Of a stretch of 37,884 nt of DNA, positions 23,865 through 32,383 are shown piece after piece. Source of the DNA: Methanobacteriota archaeon (GTDB taxonomy: Archaea; Halobacteriota; Methanomicrobia; Methanomicrobiales; Methanoculleaceae); assembly GCA_023457135.1 (NCBI GenBank), contig JAEWMO010000084.1, positions 1 to 37,884 of the forward strand, written 5' to 3'. Under the pieces are notes generated by a model that saw nothing but the letters and a program-made list of their open reading frames with translations, did no database searches and was not told the DNA's origin. The position numbers were made by a program, and so were the translations under genes. The first letter of the stretch is position 1. Each line of letters begins with the position of its first letter.

Positions 23865-25616
23865 ATGTGTGCTGCCAAATTTGATTCACTCAATATTACC
23901 GATACCACGCTTAGGGATGCGCATCAGTCTCTCATCGCCACCCGGCTCAGGACTGAAGATATGCTCCCTCTTGCCCGTGCTATCGACGAAGTTGGTTTCT
24001 TCTCTGTCGAAGCCTGGGGCGGGGCGACCTTTGACAGCTGCATCAGGTTCCTCAACGACGATCCCTGGGATCGTCTCAGGATGCTGAAAGCCGAGCTGAA
24101 ACGCACTCCCATCCAGATGCTCCTGCGGGGCCAGAACCTCGTGGGCTACCGGCACTATCCCGACGACGTCGTGGAGAAGTTCGTCGAGGCGTCGGCACGG
24201 AACGGTGTCGATATCTTCCGGGTCTTTGATGCGTTGAACGATATCCGGAACATGGCGAAGGCGATGAAGGAGGTCCGGAACGTCGGGGGGCACCTGCAGG
24301 GTGCGATCTCCTACACGACGAGCCCGGTCCACTCCGTCGCGACGTTCATCGATATGGCAGAGGAGCTCTACGCGCTTGAGTGCGACTCGATCTGCATCAA
24401 GGATATGGCCGGCCTGATCATGCCCCATGATGCCCGCGACCTGATCTCCGGGATCAAGGAGCGGGTGGACGTGAAAGTCTGCCTCCACTCCCACTGCACG
24501 AGCGGTGTCGCCCCCCAGAGTTACCAGGCGGCGATCGATGCCGGCGTGGATATCCTCGATACGGCGATGTCGCCGTTCGCCCTCGGCACCTCCCAGCCTC
24601 CGACGGAGAGCATCGTTGCAAGTGTTGCCGGGACGCCGCGGGATACGGGGATCGACCTCCTCCCGCTCAGGAACGTGAGAAACGTCTGCCGGGACCTGCG
24701 GGATAAATACGGCCCGCTCTTTACCGCCATCTCGGAGAGGGTCGACTCCGACGTGCTGATCTACCAGCTCCCCGGCGGGATGATCTCCAACCTCGTCTCG
24801 CAGCTCAAGGAGCAGGACGCGCTCGACCGCCTGGAGGAGGTCTTCCAGGAGGTTCCGCGGGTGAGGAAGGATCTCGGCTACCCGCCGCTCGTGACGCCGA
24901 CGAGCCAGATCGTGGGGACCCAGGCGGTCTTCAACGTCCTGATGGGCGGGGAACGCTACCAGAACGTGACCAAGGAGGTGAAGGACTACGTCCTTGGCCT
25001 CTACGGGCGTTCTCCCGCCCCGATCAGCCCCGAAATCCGGAGGCTGATCATCGGCGACCAGGAGCCGGTCACGGTCCGGCCGGCGGACCTCCTCACTCCC
25101 ATCTACGAGCAGATGCGGCTTGAGGCGACGGAGCAGGGCCTCGTCAAACTGGAGGAGGACGTCCTCACCTACATCCTCTATCCGAGCATCGCCCCCTCGT
25201 TCCTGCGGGGCGAGCGTCAGGCCGAGGTGATCCCGCAGCCGGTCGCCGTCGAACCGGCAAGAGCCGTCGAGATCCCGAGCGCCATGGAGGTCGAGGTGGA
25301 CGGGGAGATCTTCTCGGTCCGGATCATCACCGTGGAGGGGAACTCGGTCGCTGTGCCGTCGGCCGCCACGTCGTCCAAAGAACGGATTCCGCGTGGAGAT
25401 GTCGCCGGGGGGATCAAGAGCAACATGCAGGGCATGGTCCTGAAGGTGCAGGTCGACCGCGGGAGCGCCGTGAAGAAGGGCGACACGCTCATCGTCCTTG
25501 AGGCGATGAAGATGGAGAACCCCATAAAGAGCCCCCGCGACGGCACGGTGGCGGATATCTTCGTGGGCGCCGGGGATGTCGTGCAGAACGGCGATGTGCT
25601 GATGGTTGTCGAGTGA
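23865..25616 (+). CDS. pycB: Pyruvate carboxylase subunit B (carboxyltransferase and biotin carrier)
   Basis: A 583-residue protein: an HMGL-like TIM barrel beginning ITDTTLRDAHQSLIATR (metal and catalytic residues), a conserved carboxylase domain with CIKDMAGL and CLHSHCTSGVAP, and a C-terminal biotinyl domain with EAMKMEN (biotin lysine about K549). With PycA it makes oxaloacetate from pyruvate, bicarbonate and ATP, feeding methanogens' incomplete TCA pathway. The ATG at 23865 is chosen because GAGGTG lies 9 bases upstream. The alternative, the alpha subunit of the Na+ pump oxaloacetate decarboxylase, is made unlikely by the adjacent pycA. Confidence 0.95.
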   Translation: MCAAKFDSLNITDTTLRDAHQSLIATRLRTEDMLPLARAIDEVGFFSVEAWGGATFDSCIRFLNDDPWDRLRMLKAELKRTPIQMLLRGQNLVGYRHYPDDVVEKFVEASARNGVDIFRVFDALNDIRNMAKAMKEVRNVGGHLQGAISYTTSPVHSVATFIDMAEELYALECDSICIKDMAGLIMPHDARDLISGIKERVDVKVCLHSHCTSGVAPQSYQAAIDAGVDILDTAMSPFALGTSQPPTESIVASVAGTPRDTGIDLLPLRNVRNVCRDLRDKYGPLFTAISERVDSDVLIYQLPGGMISNLVSQLKEQDALDRLEEVFQEVPRVRKDLGYPPLVTPTSQIVGTQAVFNVLMGGERYQNVTKEVKDYVLGLYGRSPAPISPEIRRLIIGDQEPVTVRPADLLTPIYEQMRLEATEQGLVKLEEDVLTYILYPSIAPSFLRGERQAEVIPQPVAVEPARAVEIPSAMEVEVDGEIFSVRIITVEGNSVAVPSAATSSKERIPRGDVAGGIKSNMQGMVLKVQVDRGSAVKKGDTLIVLEAMKMENPIKSPRDGTVADIFVGAGDVVQNGDVLMVVE

Positions 25617-25629
25617 GGCTGTTTGCGCG

Positions 25630-27105
25630 ATGAAGTACTTTGACAAGATCCTGATCGCAAACCGCGGCGAGATCGCCATCCGGGTTATGCGCGCCTGCCG
25701 GGAGCTCGGCATCGATACGGTCGCGATCTACTCCGAACCGGACCGGAACGCGCTCCACGTCAAGTATGCCGACGAGGCGTTCTGTGTCGGCGAGGCGCAC
25801 CCGTCCAGGAGTTACCTCAACAAGGAGCGGATCTGCGATGTGGCGAGGAAGACCGGGGTGGAGGCGATTCATCCCGGGTACGGATTCCTTGCCGAGAACG
25901 CCGGGTTTGCGAAGCTGGTCGAGGACGAGGGGCTGACGTTCATCGGGCCTTCGTGGAAGACGATCGAGGCGCTGGGCTCGAAGATCGGGTCGAAGCGAAT
26001 GATGCGGGAGGCCGGCGTCCCGGTTCTGCCCGGCACGCCCGAAGGCGTCACGAGCATCGACGAGGCGAAGAAGGTCGCGGCGGAGATCGGCTACCCGGTG
26101 ATCGTGAAGGCGAGCGCGGGCGGCGGCGGTATCGGGATGCATATCGTCGAGAGCGAGGAGCAGCTTGAGGAGGCGCTCGATAAATCGACGCGGATCGCCC
26201 AGTCTGCCTTCGGGGACCCGACGATCTTCGTCGAGAAGTACCTGACGAAGCCACGTCATATCGAGATCCAGGTCCTTGCCGACGCAAGCGGCCACACCAT
26301 TCACCTCTACGACCGTGAGTGCTCGATCCAGCGCCGGCACCAGAAACTGGTCGAGGAGGCGCCGTCCCCGATCATGACGCCCGATCTCCGGGAGCGGATG
26401 ACGGCTTCCGCCATCAAGGCCGCGAAGACGGCGAACTACAAGAACGCAGGTACGGTGGAGTTCCTCTACGCGAACGGCAACTACTACTTCATGGAGGTGA
26501 ACACCCGGCTGCAGGTGGAGCACACGGTGACGGAGTTCATCACGGGGCTCGATATGGTGAAGCAGCAGATCGCCGTCGCCGCCGGCGAGGACCTCGCGAT
26601 GGGCCAGGAGGACGTCACCATCCGGGGCCACGCGATCGAGTGCCGGATCAACGCGGAGGACCCGTTGAACAACTTCATGGCGGACCCGGGCAAGATCGTC
26701 CGCTACCGGTCTCCGGGCGGGCCGGGGATCCGGGTCGATTCGGGCATCCATATGGGTTACGCCATCCCCGCGCACTACGACTCGATGATCTCGAAGCTCT
26801 GCGCCTGGGGGTCCGACCGCGAGGAGGCGATCCAGCGGATGCGCCGGGCGATCTACGAGTACGTCATCCTGGGCGTGAAGACGACGCTCCCGCTCCACTA
26901 CGCGATCATGCAGAACGCCCACTTCATCGCGGGCGACACCCATACGCACTTCCTGCAGGAGGAGCACATCTCGACGAGCCTGCGCCGCTACCTGCACGAG
27001 GAGGAGGCCCGGATGCAGACCCTGGCGGCATCGCTCCGCCAGGGGAAGCATGTCGCGGCAATCACGGCAGCGGTCGACGTATATATCCGGAAGAACACGA
27101 AGTGA
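25630..27105 (+). CDS. pycA: Pyruvate carboxylase subunit A (biotin carboxylase)
   Basis: A 491-residue ATP-grasp biotin carboxylase. It begins YFDKILIANRGEIAIRVMRA; the ATP-binding loop is KASAGGGGIGM, and catalytic EVNTRLQVEHTVTE follows. It carboxylates the biotin on PycB. Its length matches archaeal PycA (about 490-500). It starts 13 bp after pycB and is co-transcribed. A C-rich stretch with a TTTT run just after the stop may terminate the unit. Confidence 0.96.
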   Translation: MKYFDKILIANRGEIAIRVMRACRELGIDTVAIYSEPDRNALHVKYADEAFCVGEAHPSRSYLNKERICDVARKTGVEAIHPGYGFLAENAGFAKLVEDEGLTFIGPSWKTIEALGSKIGSKRMMREAGVPVLPGTPEGVTSIDEAKKVAAEIGYPVIVKASAGGGGIGMHIVESEEQLEEALDKSTRIAQSAFGDPTIFVEKYLTKPRHIEIQVLADASGHTIHLYDRECSIQRRHQKLVEEAPSPIMTPDLRERMTASAIKAAKTANYKNAGTVEFLYANGNYYFMEVNTRLQVEHTVTEFITGLDMVKQQIAVAAGEDLAMGQEDVTIRGHAIECRINAEDPLNNFMADPGKIVRYRSPGGPGIRVDSGIHMGYAIPAHYDSMISKLCAWGSDREEAIQRMRRAIYEYVILGVKTTLPLHYAIMQNAHFIAGDTHTHFLQEEHISTSLRRYLHEEEARMQTLAASLRQGKHVAAITAAVDVYIRKNTK

Positions 27106-27176
27106 CCCCCTCCCCTCTTTTCCGGGGGCCACAAGGTTTATTTGTCAATACGTCATTGTTATACTGCACTTTGTGC

Positions 27177-27287
27177 GCTGCGGTGGCCTAGCCGGTTATG
27201 GCGCCAGACTCATAGGGTTTTGAGTAAAGACGGAGCGTCCAGACCTGGGACATCTGGAGATCGTGGGTTCGGATCCCACCCGCAGCA
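27177..27287 (+). tRNA. tRNA-Met (CAT), elongator, with intron
   Basis: The acceptor GCTGCGG pairs with CCGCAGC (27280-27286), discriminator A at 27287. The anticodon stem CCAGA/TCTGG (27204-27208 with 27253-27257) surrounds loop CTCATA plus A, with anticodon CAT at 27211-27213. The T arm GTGGG-TTCGGAT-CCCAC is normal. A ~37-base intron (about 27215-27251) follows position 37. Elongator Met is most likely because introns there are common; the Ile2 (modified CAT) tRNA is the alternative. Confidence 0.88.
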
Positions 27288-27670
27288 CTCTTTCAGTTGG
27301 TTTGAAATCCAATTTTAAAAAAGAAGCCTTTTCCTTTGAGATTATTCTCTCACGATCCTACTCTCCTCTTGAAGATAAAGACCGCTTTCATGAGTCTCAA
27401 GGCGGTTGCCTGGTGTATGCGTCGGTTCGGGGCACTGTTCCGCTATGTCACGCTTGACCGGGCCGACTCCGGAGGTCCCGGTCGTCTCTCCAGTAGGAGA
27501 TATTTCCGGTGCATTATTTCCAGTTGAACGATCCGCATGATAAAACAGCGCCACGGACATCTGCCGCCGACGGAGTAACCCGGCCCGATATGGTGCGTAT
27601 TGCACTGTAGCGTTTTTCCCAGCCGCCCGGATCTTGTGGTTATATTAACTTATACAACTAACAGGCACTC
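27288..27670. other. Intergenic region after tRNA-Met
   Basis: These 383 bp hold no credible gene. T-rich runs occur soon after the tRNA (near 27310-27335) and may end its transcript. The DNA is visibly more AT-rich than the core genes. Confidence 0.4.
27639..27650 (+). promoter_or_regulatory. TATA box for the winged-helix/RelE pair
   Basis: GTTATATTAACT lies about 26 bp before the ATG at 27671, giving a leaderless transcript. Confidence 0.55.
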
Positions 27671-27943
27671 ATGCCAGCGTGTAAACCGAGCACACACAGC
27701 CCCCAGCTCGACACGATCCGGATGGTCGAAGAGTTCATTCAGGAGCACAGCGGCGAATACAAACGGCGGGCCTTGTGGGAGAACCTGCCGAAGAAAATGA
27801 TGTACCAGACGTTCAAGACGATTATCGAGTATCTTCTGGAGTCGGGGAAGATAGCAAGCGATTCACGGGGGACGATCTGCTGGATTCACGACCCGGATAT
27901 GGTCCGGAAGTATTCACTGCGTGAAGACCTGCGGTTCCGATGA
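27671..27943 (+). CDS. Winged-helix-like protein, candidate antitoxin
   Basis: A 90-residue, mostly helical protein (VEEFIQEHSGEYKRRALWENL; MMYQTFKTIIEYLLESGKIA) with a wing-like SDSRGTICWIHDPD, as expected of a small winged helix. It overlaps the RelE-like gene by 4 bp (ATGA) in antitoxin-toxin order. This is an unusual DNA-binding type for a RelE partner. The antitoxin role is inferred from context only. Confidence 0.65.
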   Translation: MPACKPSTHSPQLDTIRMVEEFIQEHSGEYKRRALWENLPKKMMYQTFKTIIEYLLESGKIASDSRGTICWIHDPDMVRKYSLREDLRFR

Positions 27944-28272
27944 AGTGCCGGATCTATTTTGCAGACGAGCAGGTGCGGGAGGCCTTCCTGGCTCTCCAGG
28001 TCTCCCTGGATCCCGGGGATCGTCGGCTGGCCGAACTGCTGGTCCGTGCTCTCGGCAGAATAGAGGCAGACGCCTTCTGCGGGATCCAGGTGCCAAAGAA
28101 ACTGATCCCGAAAGACTACCACAAGAGACACGGACCGCTGAAGAATCTCTGGAAGTGTAATCTCACTCGTTCGTGGCGGCTCATGTATACCGTTGTCCGC
28201 GATGACGATGTAAACGCGGTCATCATCGAGTGGCTGGACCACACCGGTTATGATCGCCGGTTTGGGTATTGA
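27940..28272 (+). CDS. RelE-like toxin family protein
   Basis: A 110-residue protein. KKLIPKDYHKRHGPLKNLWKCNLTRSWRLMYTVV shows the basic RelE-type core, and the C-terminal IIEWLDHTGYDRRFGY is common in archaeal RelE/ParE-family proteins. Such proteins cut mRNA at the ribosome. The start overlaps the winged-helix gene by 4 bp. Whether it is active cannot be told from sequence. Its stop at 28270-28272 falls at the break in the hepT remnant on the other strand. Confidence 0.78.
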   Translation: MKCRIYFADEQVREAFLALQVSLDPGDRRLAELLVRALGRIEADAFCGIQVPKKLIPKDYHKRHGPLKNLWKCNLTRSWRLMYTVVRDDDVNAVIIEWLDHTGYDRRFGY

Positions 28273-28400
28273 GTGTAGATGACGGCGCTCTGGGTCTTGT
28301 CGTCGAGAAGAAATTCGTCATAGGTCATGCCCGCGGCAAACTCCTCGATCTTCTCCAGGGCATCGGCGATGTCCGTGAGATAGAGAGTATATGGCCTCAT
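28248..28400 (-). pseudogene. hepT: Truncated HepT (DUF86) toxin remnant
   Basis: From ATG at 28400 the frame reads MRPYTLYLTDIADALEKIEE then GMTYDEFLLDDKTQSAVI, an excellent match to the first ~40 residues of HepT ribonuclease-like toxins. Normal HepT is about 110 residues with a later Rx4HxY catalytic motif. Here homology stops near 28275 and the frame ends at 28248 after a few unrelated residues. The remainder has been replaced by the RelE gene's 3' end on the opposite strand. It overlaps the MNT gene by 4 bp, the normal MNT-hepT arrangement. Confidence 0.8.
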
Positions 28401-28690
28401 GCGAAGAGGAGGTCCCGGGTAACCTGCCCGCGGATCTCCGGCCGGAGTGCCGCCTCCGGCACGACATCCACTCGGGACGCGAGTTTTTCCTCGAGGTACT
28501 GCGACAGCCCGACAAAATCGAAGAGATCCGCACCGGCACCGAACTCGACAAGTACGTCGATATCGCTGCCCTCCCCCTGCTCCTCGCGGGCATACGACCC
28601 GAAGAAGGCAATACGCTCGACATGATACCGGTTCCTGAGTTCGCCCTTTAAAGACCGGAGGATGTCGAGGACTTCGGTGCGGGTCTTCAT
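28397..28690 (-). CDS. mntA: MNT-type nucleotidyltransferase (MntA-like antitoxin)
   Basis: A 97-residue minimal nucleotidyltransferase. The motif FFGSYAREE (residues 29-37) and SDIDVLVEF with D43 and D45 hold the metal ligands; a third Asp is in SRVDVVPE. MntA proteins neutralise HepT by adding AMP groups to its tyrosine. The start is ATG 28690 or 28699. Its usual partner, immediately downstream, is truncated, so this is probably an orphan antitoxin. Confidence 0.85.
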   Translation of the reverse strand: MKTRTEVLDILRSLKGELRNRYHVERIAFFGSYAREEQGEGSDIDVLVEFGAGADLFDFVGLSQYLEEKLASRVDVVPEAALRPEIRGQVTRDLLFA

Positions 28691-28766
28691 GTGTGGCACA
28701 CCCCTGCTATACGTCTCCTTTTGCCGCCGGGTTGCTTTAATCTATTGCTCCCCGTGGGCCGGTGCG

Positions 28767-28788
28767 ACGTCCGGAAAAAACCGGACGT
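28767..28788 (-). terminator. Stem-loop downstream of the hydrolase gene
   Basis: ACGTCCGG (28767-28774) pairs perfectly with CCGGACGT (28781-28788) around a loop of six A on the plus strand (six T on the minus, coding, strand). It sits 5 bases after the hydrolase stop on the minus strand. Confidence 0.5.
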
Positions 28789-28793
28789 GCGGC

Positions 28794-29780
28794 TCACCGC
28801 CGGGCCTGCCTGTTCAGCCACTCCACGATCGCGCCGAGAGCCTCCGGGTCGAGCCTGCGCCCTTCGCTGTTGTAGCGTGCTCCGACGTCGGCGGCGGCGA
28901 GCGCATCCCGCGGTCTCTCCTCGTGCTTCAGCACATGGTCTGCATTGACCGGGTATGCAAACGTGACGTTGCCGTCCTGGGCTGCCGCGTTCTCCAGCGC
29001 GCCGCCGTCTGCCTGCCAGTCGGCCTGAATATCCTTCTTGCCGATAACGACGAGGACGGGTTCCGTCACCTTCGCGAGGAGGGCAGCCGGATCGCTCGAC
29101 CAGAGCTCCCGCGAGAACGGCAGGTTGATGGGACTCGCCAGACTGAGGAGCAGAGTCCTCATCCCTTCCGGGAGAGAGGGATCGGGCGTCACCGGCTCGC
29201 CGGCCATGAATGCGGCGATGGCGGCATCGTACTGGTTCATCAGGAGATCGCCGTTCTCCAGTCTCGCTGTCCGGGCAAGGAGCTGGCTGCGGGCCACCTG
29301 CCCGATGGAACGGCCGGGGGCGCCGGTGAGCACGAGGCCTGCGAATCGCCTGTCCTTCGCCTGCAACTGGTAATGCAGGGCGTGGATGGCCCCTTCGCTG
29401 TTGGTCAGCACGAACAGCCGGGCGGGATCCATATCGCCGTCGGAACACAGTGTATCGACGGCACCGATCAGTTCGTCGAGGTGGCTCTGCATGCTGATCC
29501 TGCCCACGAGCAGGGGGATGTTCTCCTGCGCATGCGGTCCGGAGGCCCGCTTGTCGTAACGCAACGTCATGAACCCTTCGCGGGTAAGGGCCTCGGCCAT
29601 CAGGCGACCGCTGCAATTGGTTCCGGACAGCAGGGGGGAGCACCAGTCACGGTCGGTCGGTCCGCTCCCGGCGACGAAGACGATTCCCGGGTGAGGGCCC
29701 GTGCCCGCAGGCCTAGTCAGGGTGCCCCGGACAGGAATCCCGTCCACGTCCCACGCGACCTCCTCGGATATGAGCGTCAT
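28794..29780 (-). CDS. Alpha/beta hydrolase
   Basis: A 328-residue serine-hydrolase-fold protein. HPGIVFVAGSGPTDRD is the oxyanion-loop region, LRYDKRASG follows, the nucleophile elbow reads LTNSEGA (S with N and E neighbours, not the usual GxSxG), and VIGKKDIQ and VNADHVLK contain the acid and His of the triad. It resembles the dienelactone hydrolase/prolyl oligopeptidase-like group, often bacterial. No signal peptide is seen. Substrate unknown. TATA-like GTTATTAATATC (minus strand, 29803-29814) predicts a leaderless start at 29780. Confidence 0.85.
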   Translation of the reverse strand: MTLISEEVAWDVDGIPVRGTLTRPAGTGPHPGIVFVAGSGPTDRDWCSPLLSGTNCSGRLMAEALTREGFMTLRYDKRASGPHAQENIPLLVGRISMQSHLDELIGAVDTLCSDGDMDPARLFVLTNSEGAIHALHYQLQAKDRRFAGLVLTGAPGRSIGQVARSQLLARTARLENGDLLMNQYDAAIAAFMAGEPVTPDPSLPEGMRTLLLSLASPINLPFSRELWSSDPAALLAKVTEPVLVVIGKKDIQADWQADGGALENAAAQDGNVTFAYPVNADHVLKHEERPRDALAAADVGARYNSEGRRLDPEALGAIVEWLNRQARR

Positions 29781-29871
29781 GATCCACTCCTGGCGCGGGA
29801 ATGATATTAATAACTACGAGCGAGGGGCGCTTCCGCGCCTTCTGACCGCCGGTCCGGAGGCGGTCTACCGC

Positions 29872-30075
29872 ATGAATCCGGACTGGATCCGCTCGCAGGC
29901 GATCCAGATGCTGCATGCGGGTGGCGAGGTCGTCGAGCGGTTCGGGACGGTAAGGCTCCTCTCCCCCGGCAACCATCTCCTCGCTGTCCGGGAACTAAAA
30001 AAGACCTGCATTGTCCTCTTCCTATCCTGCAGCGCCTGCAATCGTGCCAGTAATCCGGACATACCTATCGCATAA
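29872..30075 (+). CDS. Possible small protein, doubtful
   Basis: A 67-codon frame starting NPDWIRSQAIQMLHAGGEVV. The first two-thirds look like ordinary helical protein; the end has several cysteines and no recognisable family. A GACCGCC...GGCGGTC inverted repeat lies just upstream. No convincing promoter is assigned. This lies in the 465-bp gap 29781-30245, which otherwise appears empty; the frame may be chance. Confidence 0.25.
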   Translation: MNPDWIRSQAIQMLHAGGEVVERFGTVRLLSPGNHLLAVRELKKTCIVLFLSCSACNRASNPDIPIA

Positions 30076-30245
30076 CCCAATCACGGATCGTATCCGGCGA
30101 GCACCAGCCCCGCCCATGCACCGGCATTCAGTTACTTTTATGATGACTGACCGGGATGTGAGGGTCGTTCCCACCGACGGCCGGCAACCTGCGGCGCAGC
30201 AGTGCAGGGCACCGGCCAGGGTGAGGGGGATGCAGGTGAGGGTGT

Positions 30246-32369
30246 ATGGATGAGAGGAGAAAGATAGACGAGAAGAGCAAACAGGAGCAGCTGGGCAAAG
30301 TCCGCGAAGACCCGGAGCGTGAGTATCTCACGACGAACCAGGGGGTCCGGGTGAGCCACACCGACGACTCGCTCAAGGCGGGAGAGCGGGGGCCGACACT
30401 CCTTGAGGACTTTCACTTCCGCGAGAAACTGACGCATTTCGACCACGAGCGAATCCCCGAGCGGGTCGTCCACGCCCGGGGATCGGGCGCTCACGGCTAT
30501 TTCCAGGTCTACGAGCCGATGACCGAGTATACGAGGGCGGCGTTTCTGCAGGACCCCGCGAAGAAGACGCCGGTCTTCGTCCGGTTCTCGACCGTCGTCG
30601 GATTCAGGGGGTCTGCCGATACCGTCAGGGACGTCCGGGGGTTCGCGACGAAGTTCTACACGGAGGAGGGGAACTACGACCTGGTCGGGAACAACATGCC
30701 GGTCTTCTTCATCGTGGACGCGATCAAGTTCCCCGACCTCGTACACTCCATCAAACCGGAGCAGCACCACCAGATGCCGCAGGCCTCCGCCGCTCACGAC
30801 ACCTTCTGGGACTTTGTCGGGAACCTGCCTGAGATCACGCACATGATCATGTGGGTCCTCTCGGACCGCGCGCTCCCGCGGAGTTACCGGATGATGGAGG
30901 GCTTCGGGGTCAACACCTTCCGGTTCGTCAACGCCGAGGGGAAGGCGCGGTTCGTCAAGTTCCACTGGCGGCCGCTGCTCGGCGTCCACTCGCTCGTCTG
31001 GGACGAGACGCAGAAACTGGCCGGGAAGGACCCGGACTTCAACCGCCGCGACCTCTGGGAGGCGATCGAGATGGGAGACTACCCGGAGTTCGAGTTCGGT
31101 GTGCAGATGATCGAGGAGGCGGACGAGCACAACTTCGACTTCGATATCCTGGACGCGACGAAGATCTGGCCCGAGGAGGAGGTGCCGATCCGGTGGATCG
31201 GGAAGCTGGTCCTGAACCAGAACCCGGACAACTTCTTCGCGGAGACCGAGCAGGTCGCCTTCTGCCCGGCGAACATCGTGCCGGGGATAGACTTCTCAAA
31301 CGACCCGCTCCTCCAGGGCCGGCTCTTCTCCTACCTCGACACCCAGCTGATCCGCCTCGGCGGCCCGAACTTCCAGGAGATCCCGATCAACCGGCCGCTC
31401 GCGCCCGTCGCGAACAACCAGCGCGAAGGCTACAACCGGATGACGATCAACAGGGGCGTGACGAGTTACTTCCCGAACTCGCTCGGCGCAAACAAGCCCC
31501 GGCCGGCATCGGTGAAGGAAGGAGGCTTCGCTCACTACCAGGAGAAGATCGACGCGAAGAAGATCCGGGCCCGGAGCGAGAAGTTCAACGATCACTTCAG
31601 CCAGGCGAAACTCTTCTGGAACAGCATGTCGGACCCGGAGAAGGAGCACATCGTCAAGGCCTTCCACTTCGAGCTCGGGAAGGTCTCGGATGAGGGGGTC
31701 CGGAAGCGGGTGGTGGACCTCATCAACAACGTCGACGGCGACCTCGCGATACGGATCGCAGAGGGGATCGGGGTGCCACCCCCGAGAGAGATGGGCGCAT
31801 CCTCAGGCACGAAGAAGTCGCCGAACCTCAGCCAGGAGAGGACCGTCAAGGATACCATCAAGAGCAGGAAGGTCGCGATCCTCGCCGTGGAGGGGTATAA
31901 CCACGACGAGGTGATGCAGGTCAAGCAGGTGCTCAAGGACGGCGGGGCCCACCCGCAGATCGTCTCGCAGTTCCTCGGCAAGATCAGGTCCGCTGACGGA
32001 AAAGAGATGGAGGTGGACAAGAGCTACGTCACGACCGGCTCCATCATGTACGACGCCGTGTACGTCCCGGGCGGGAAGCACGCGGAGACCCTGAAGAACC
32101 AGGGGTATGCGATCCACTTCGTCAACGAGGCTTTCAAGCATTGCAAGCCGATCGGGGCGATGGGAGAGGGGATCGAACTCCTGAAGGCGTCGGATATCAA
32201 GGGCGTTGCCTTTGCCGATGCCGGCTCCGGGGGAGAGGCCGTGGCCGAGATGGGGGTCGTGACCTGCGGCGGCCAGGGGGACGTGAACTCGTTCGCCGGG
32301 AAGTTCAAGGCGGCCATCGCTCAACACCGTCACTGGGACCGGGAGAAGAAGGACCAGGTCCCGGCCTGA
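30246..32369 (+). CDS. katE: Large-subunit (HPII-type) catalase
   Basis: A 707-residue haem catalase. Catalytic His76 is in VVHARGSGAHGYF, Asn149 in VGNNMPVFF, and the haem-ligand Tyr in FSYLDTQLIRLGG (near residue 360). A C-terminal flavodoxin/GATase-like domain (about 540-707) marks the large clade-2 type, like E. coli KatE (753 residues). It destroys hydrogen peroxide; methanogens are anaerobes but several carry catalase. GGTGAGG a few bases upstream of the ATG is the ribosome-binding site. A TATA-like CTTTTATGAT near 30135 would give a leader of about 85 bases. Confidence 0.95.
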   Translation: MDERRKIDEKSKQEQLGKVREDPEREYLTTNQGVRVSHTDDSLKAGERGPTLLEDFHFREKLTHFDHERIPERVVHARGSGAHGYFQVYEPMTEYTRAAFLQDPAKKTPVFVRFSTVVGFRGSADTVRDVRGFATKFYTEEGNYDLVGNNMPVFFIVDAIKFPDLVHSIKPEQHHQMPQASAAHDTFWDFVGNLPEITHMIMWVLSDRALPRSYRMMEGFGVNTFRFVNAEGKARFVKFHWRPLLGVHSLVWDETQKLAGKDPDFNRRDLWEAIEMGDYPEFEFGVQMIEEADEHNFDFDILDATKIWPEEEVPIRWIGKLVLNQNPDNFFAETEQVAFCPANIVPGIDFSNDPLLQGRLFSYLDTQLIRLGGPNFQEIPINRPLAPVANNQREGYNRMTINRGVTSYFPNSLGANKPRPASVKEGGFAHYQEKIDAKKIRARSEKFNDHFSQAKLFWNSMSDPEKEHIVKAFHFELGKVSDEGVRKRVVDLINNVDGDLAIRIAEGIGVPPPREMGASSGTKKSPNLSQERTVKDTIKSRKVAILAVEGYNHDEVMQVKQVLKDGGAHPQIVSQFLGKIRSADGKEMEVDKSYVTTGSIMYDAVYVPGGKHAETLKNQGYAIHFVNEAFKHCKPIGAMGEGIELLKASDIKGVAFADAGSGGEAVAEMGVVTCGGQGDVNSFAGKFKAAIAQHRHWDREKKDQVPA

Positions 32370-32383
32370 CGAGCCCTCTCTTT

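Noticed and set aside
23886..27132. Long minus-strand frames across pycB and pycA
   Set aside because: Shadows of the pyruvate carboxylase genes caused by high GC at third positions.
28269..28651. Plus-strand frames opposite the MNT gene
   Set aside because: The minus strand encodes an obvious nucleotidyltransferase and a HepT remnant.
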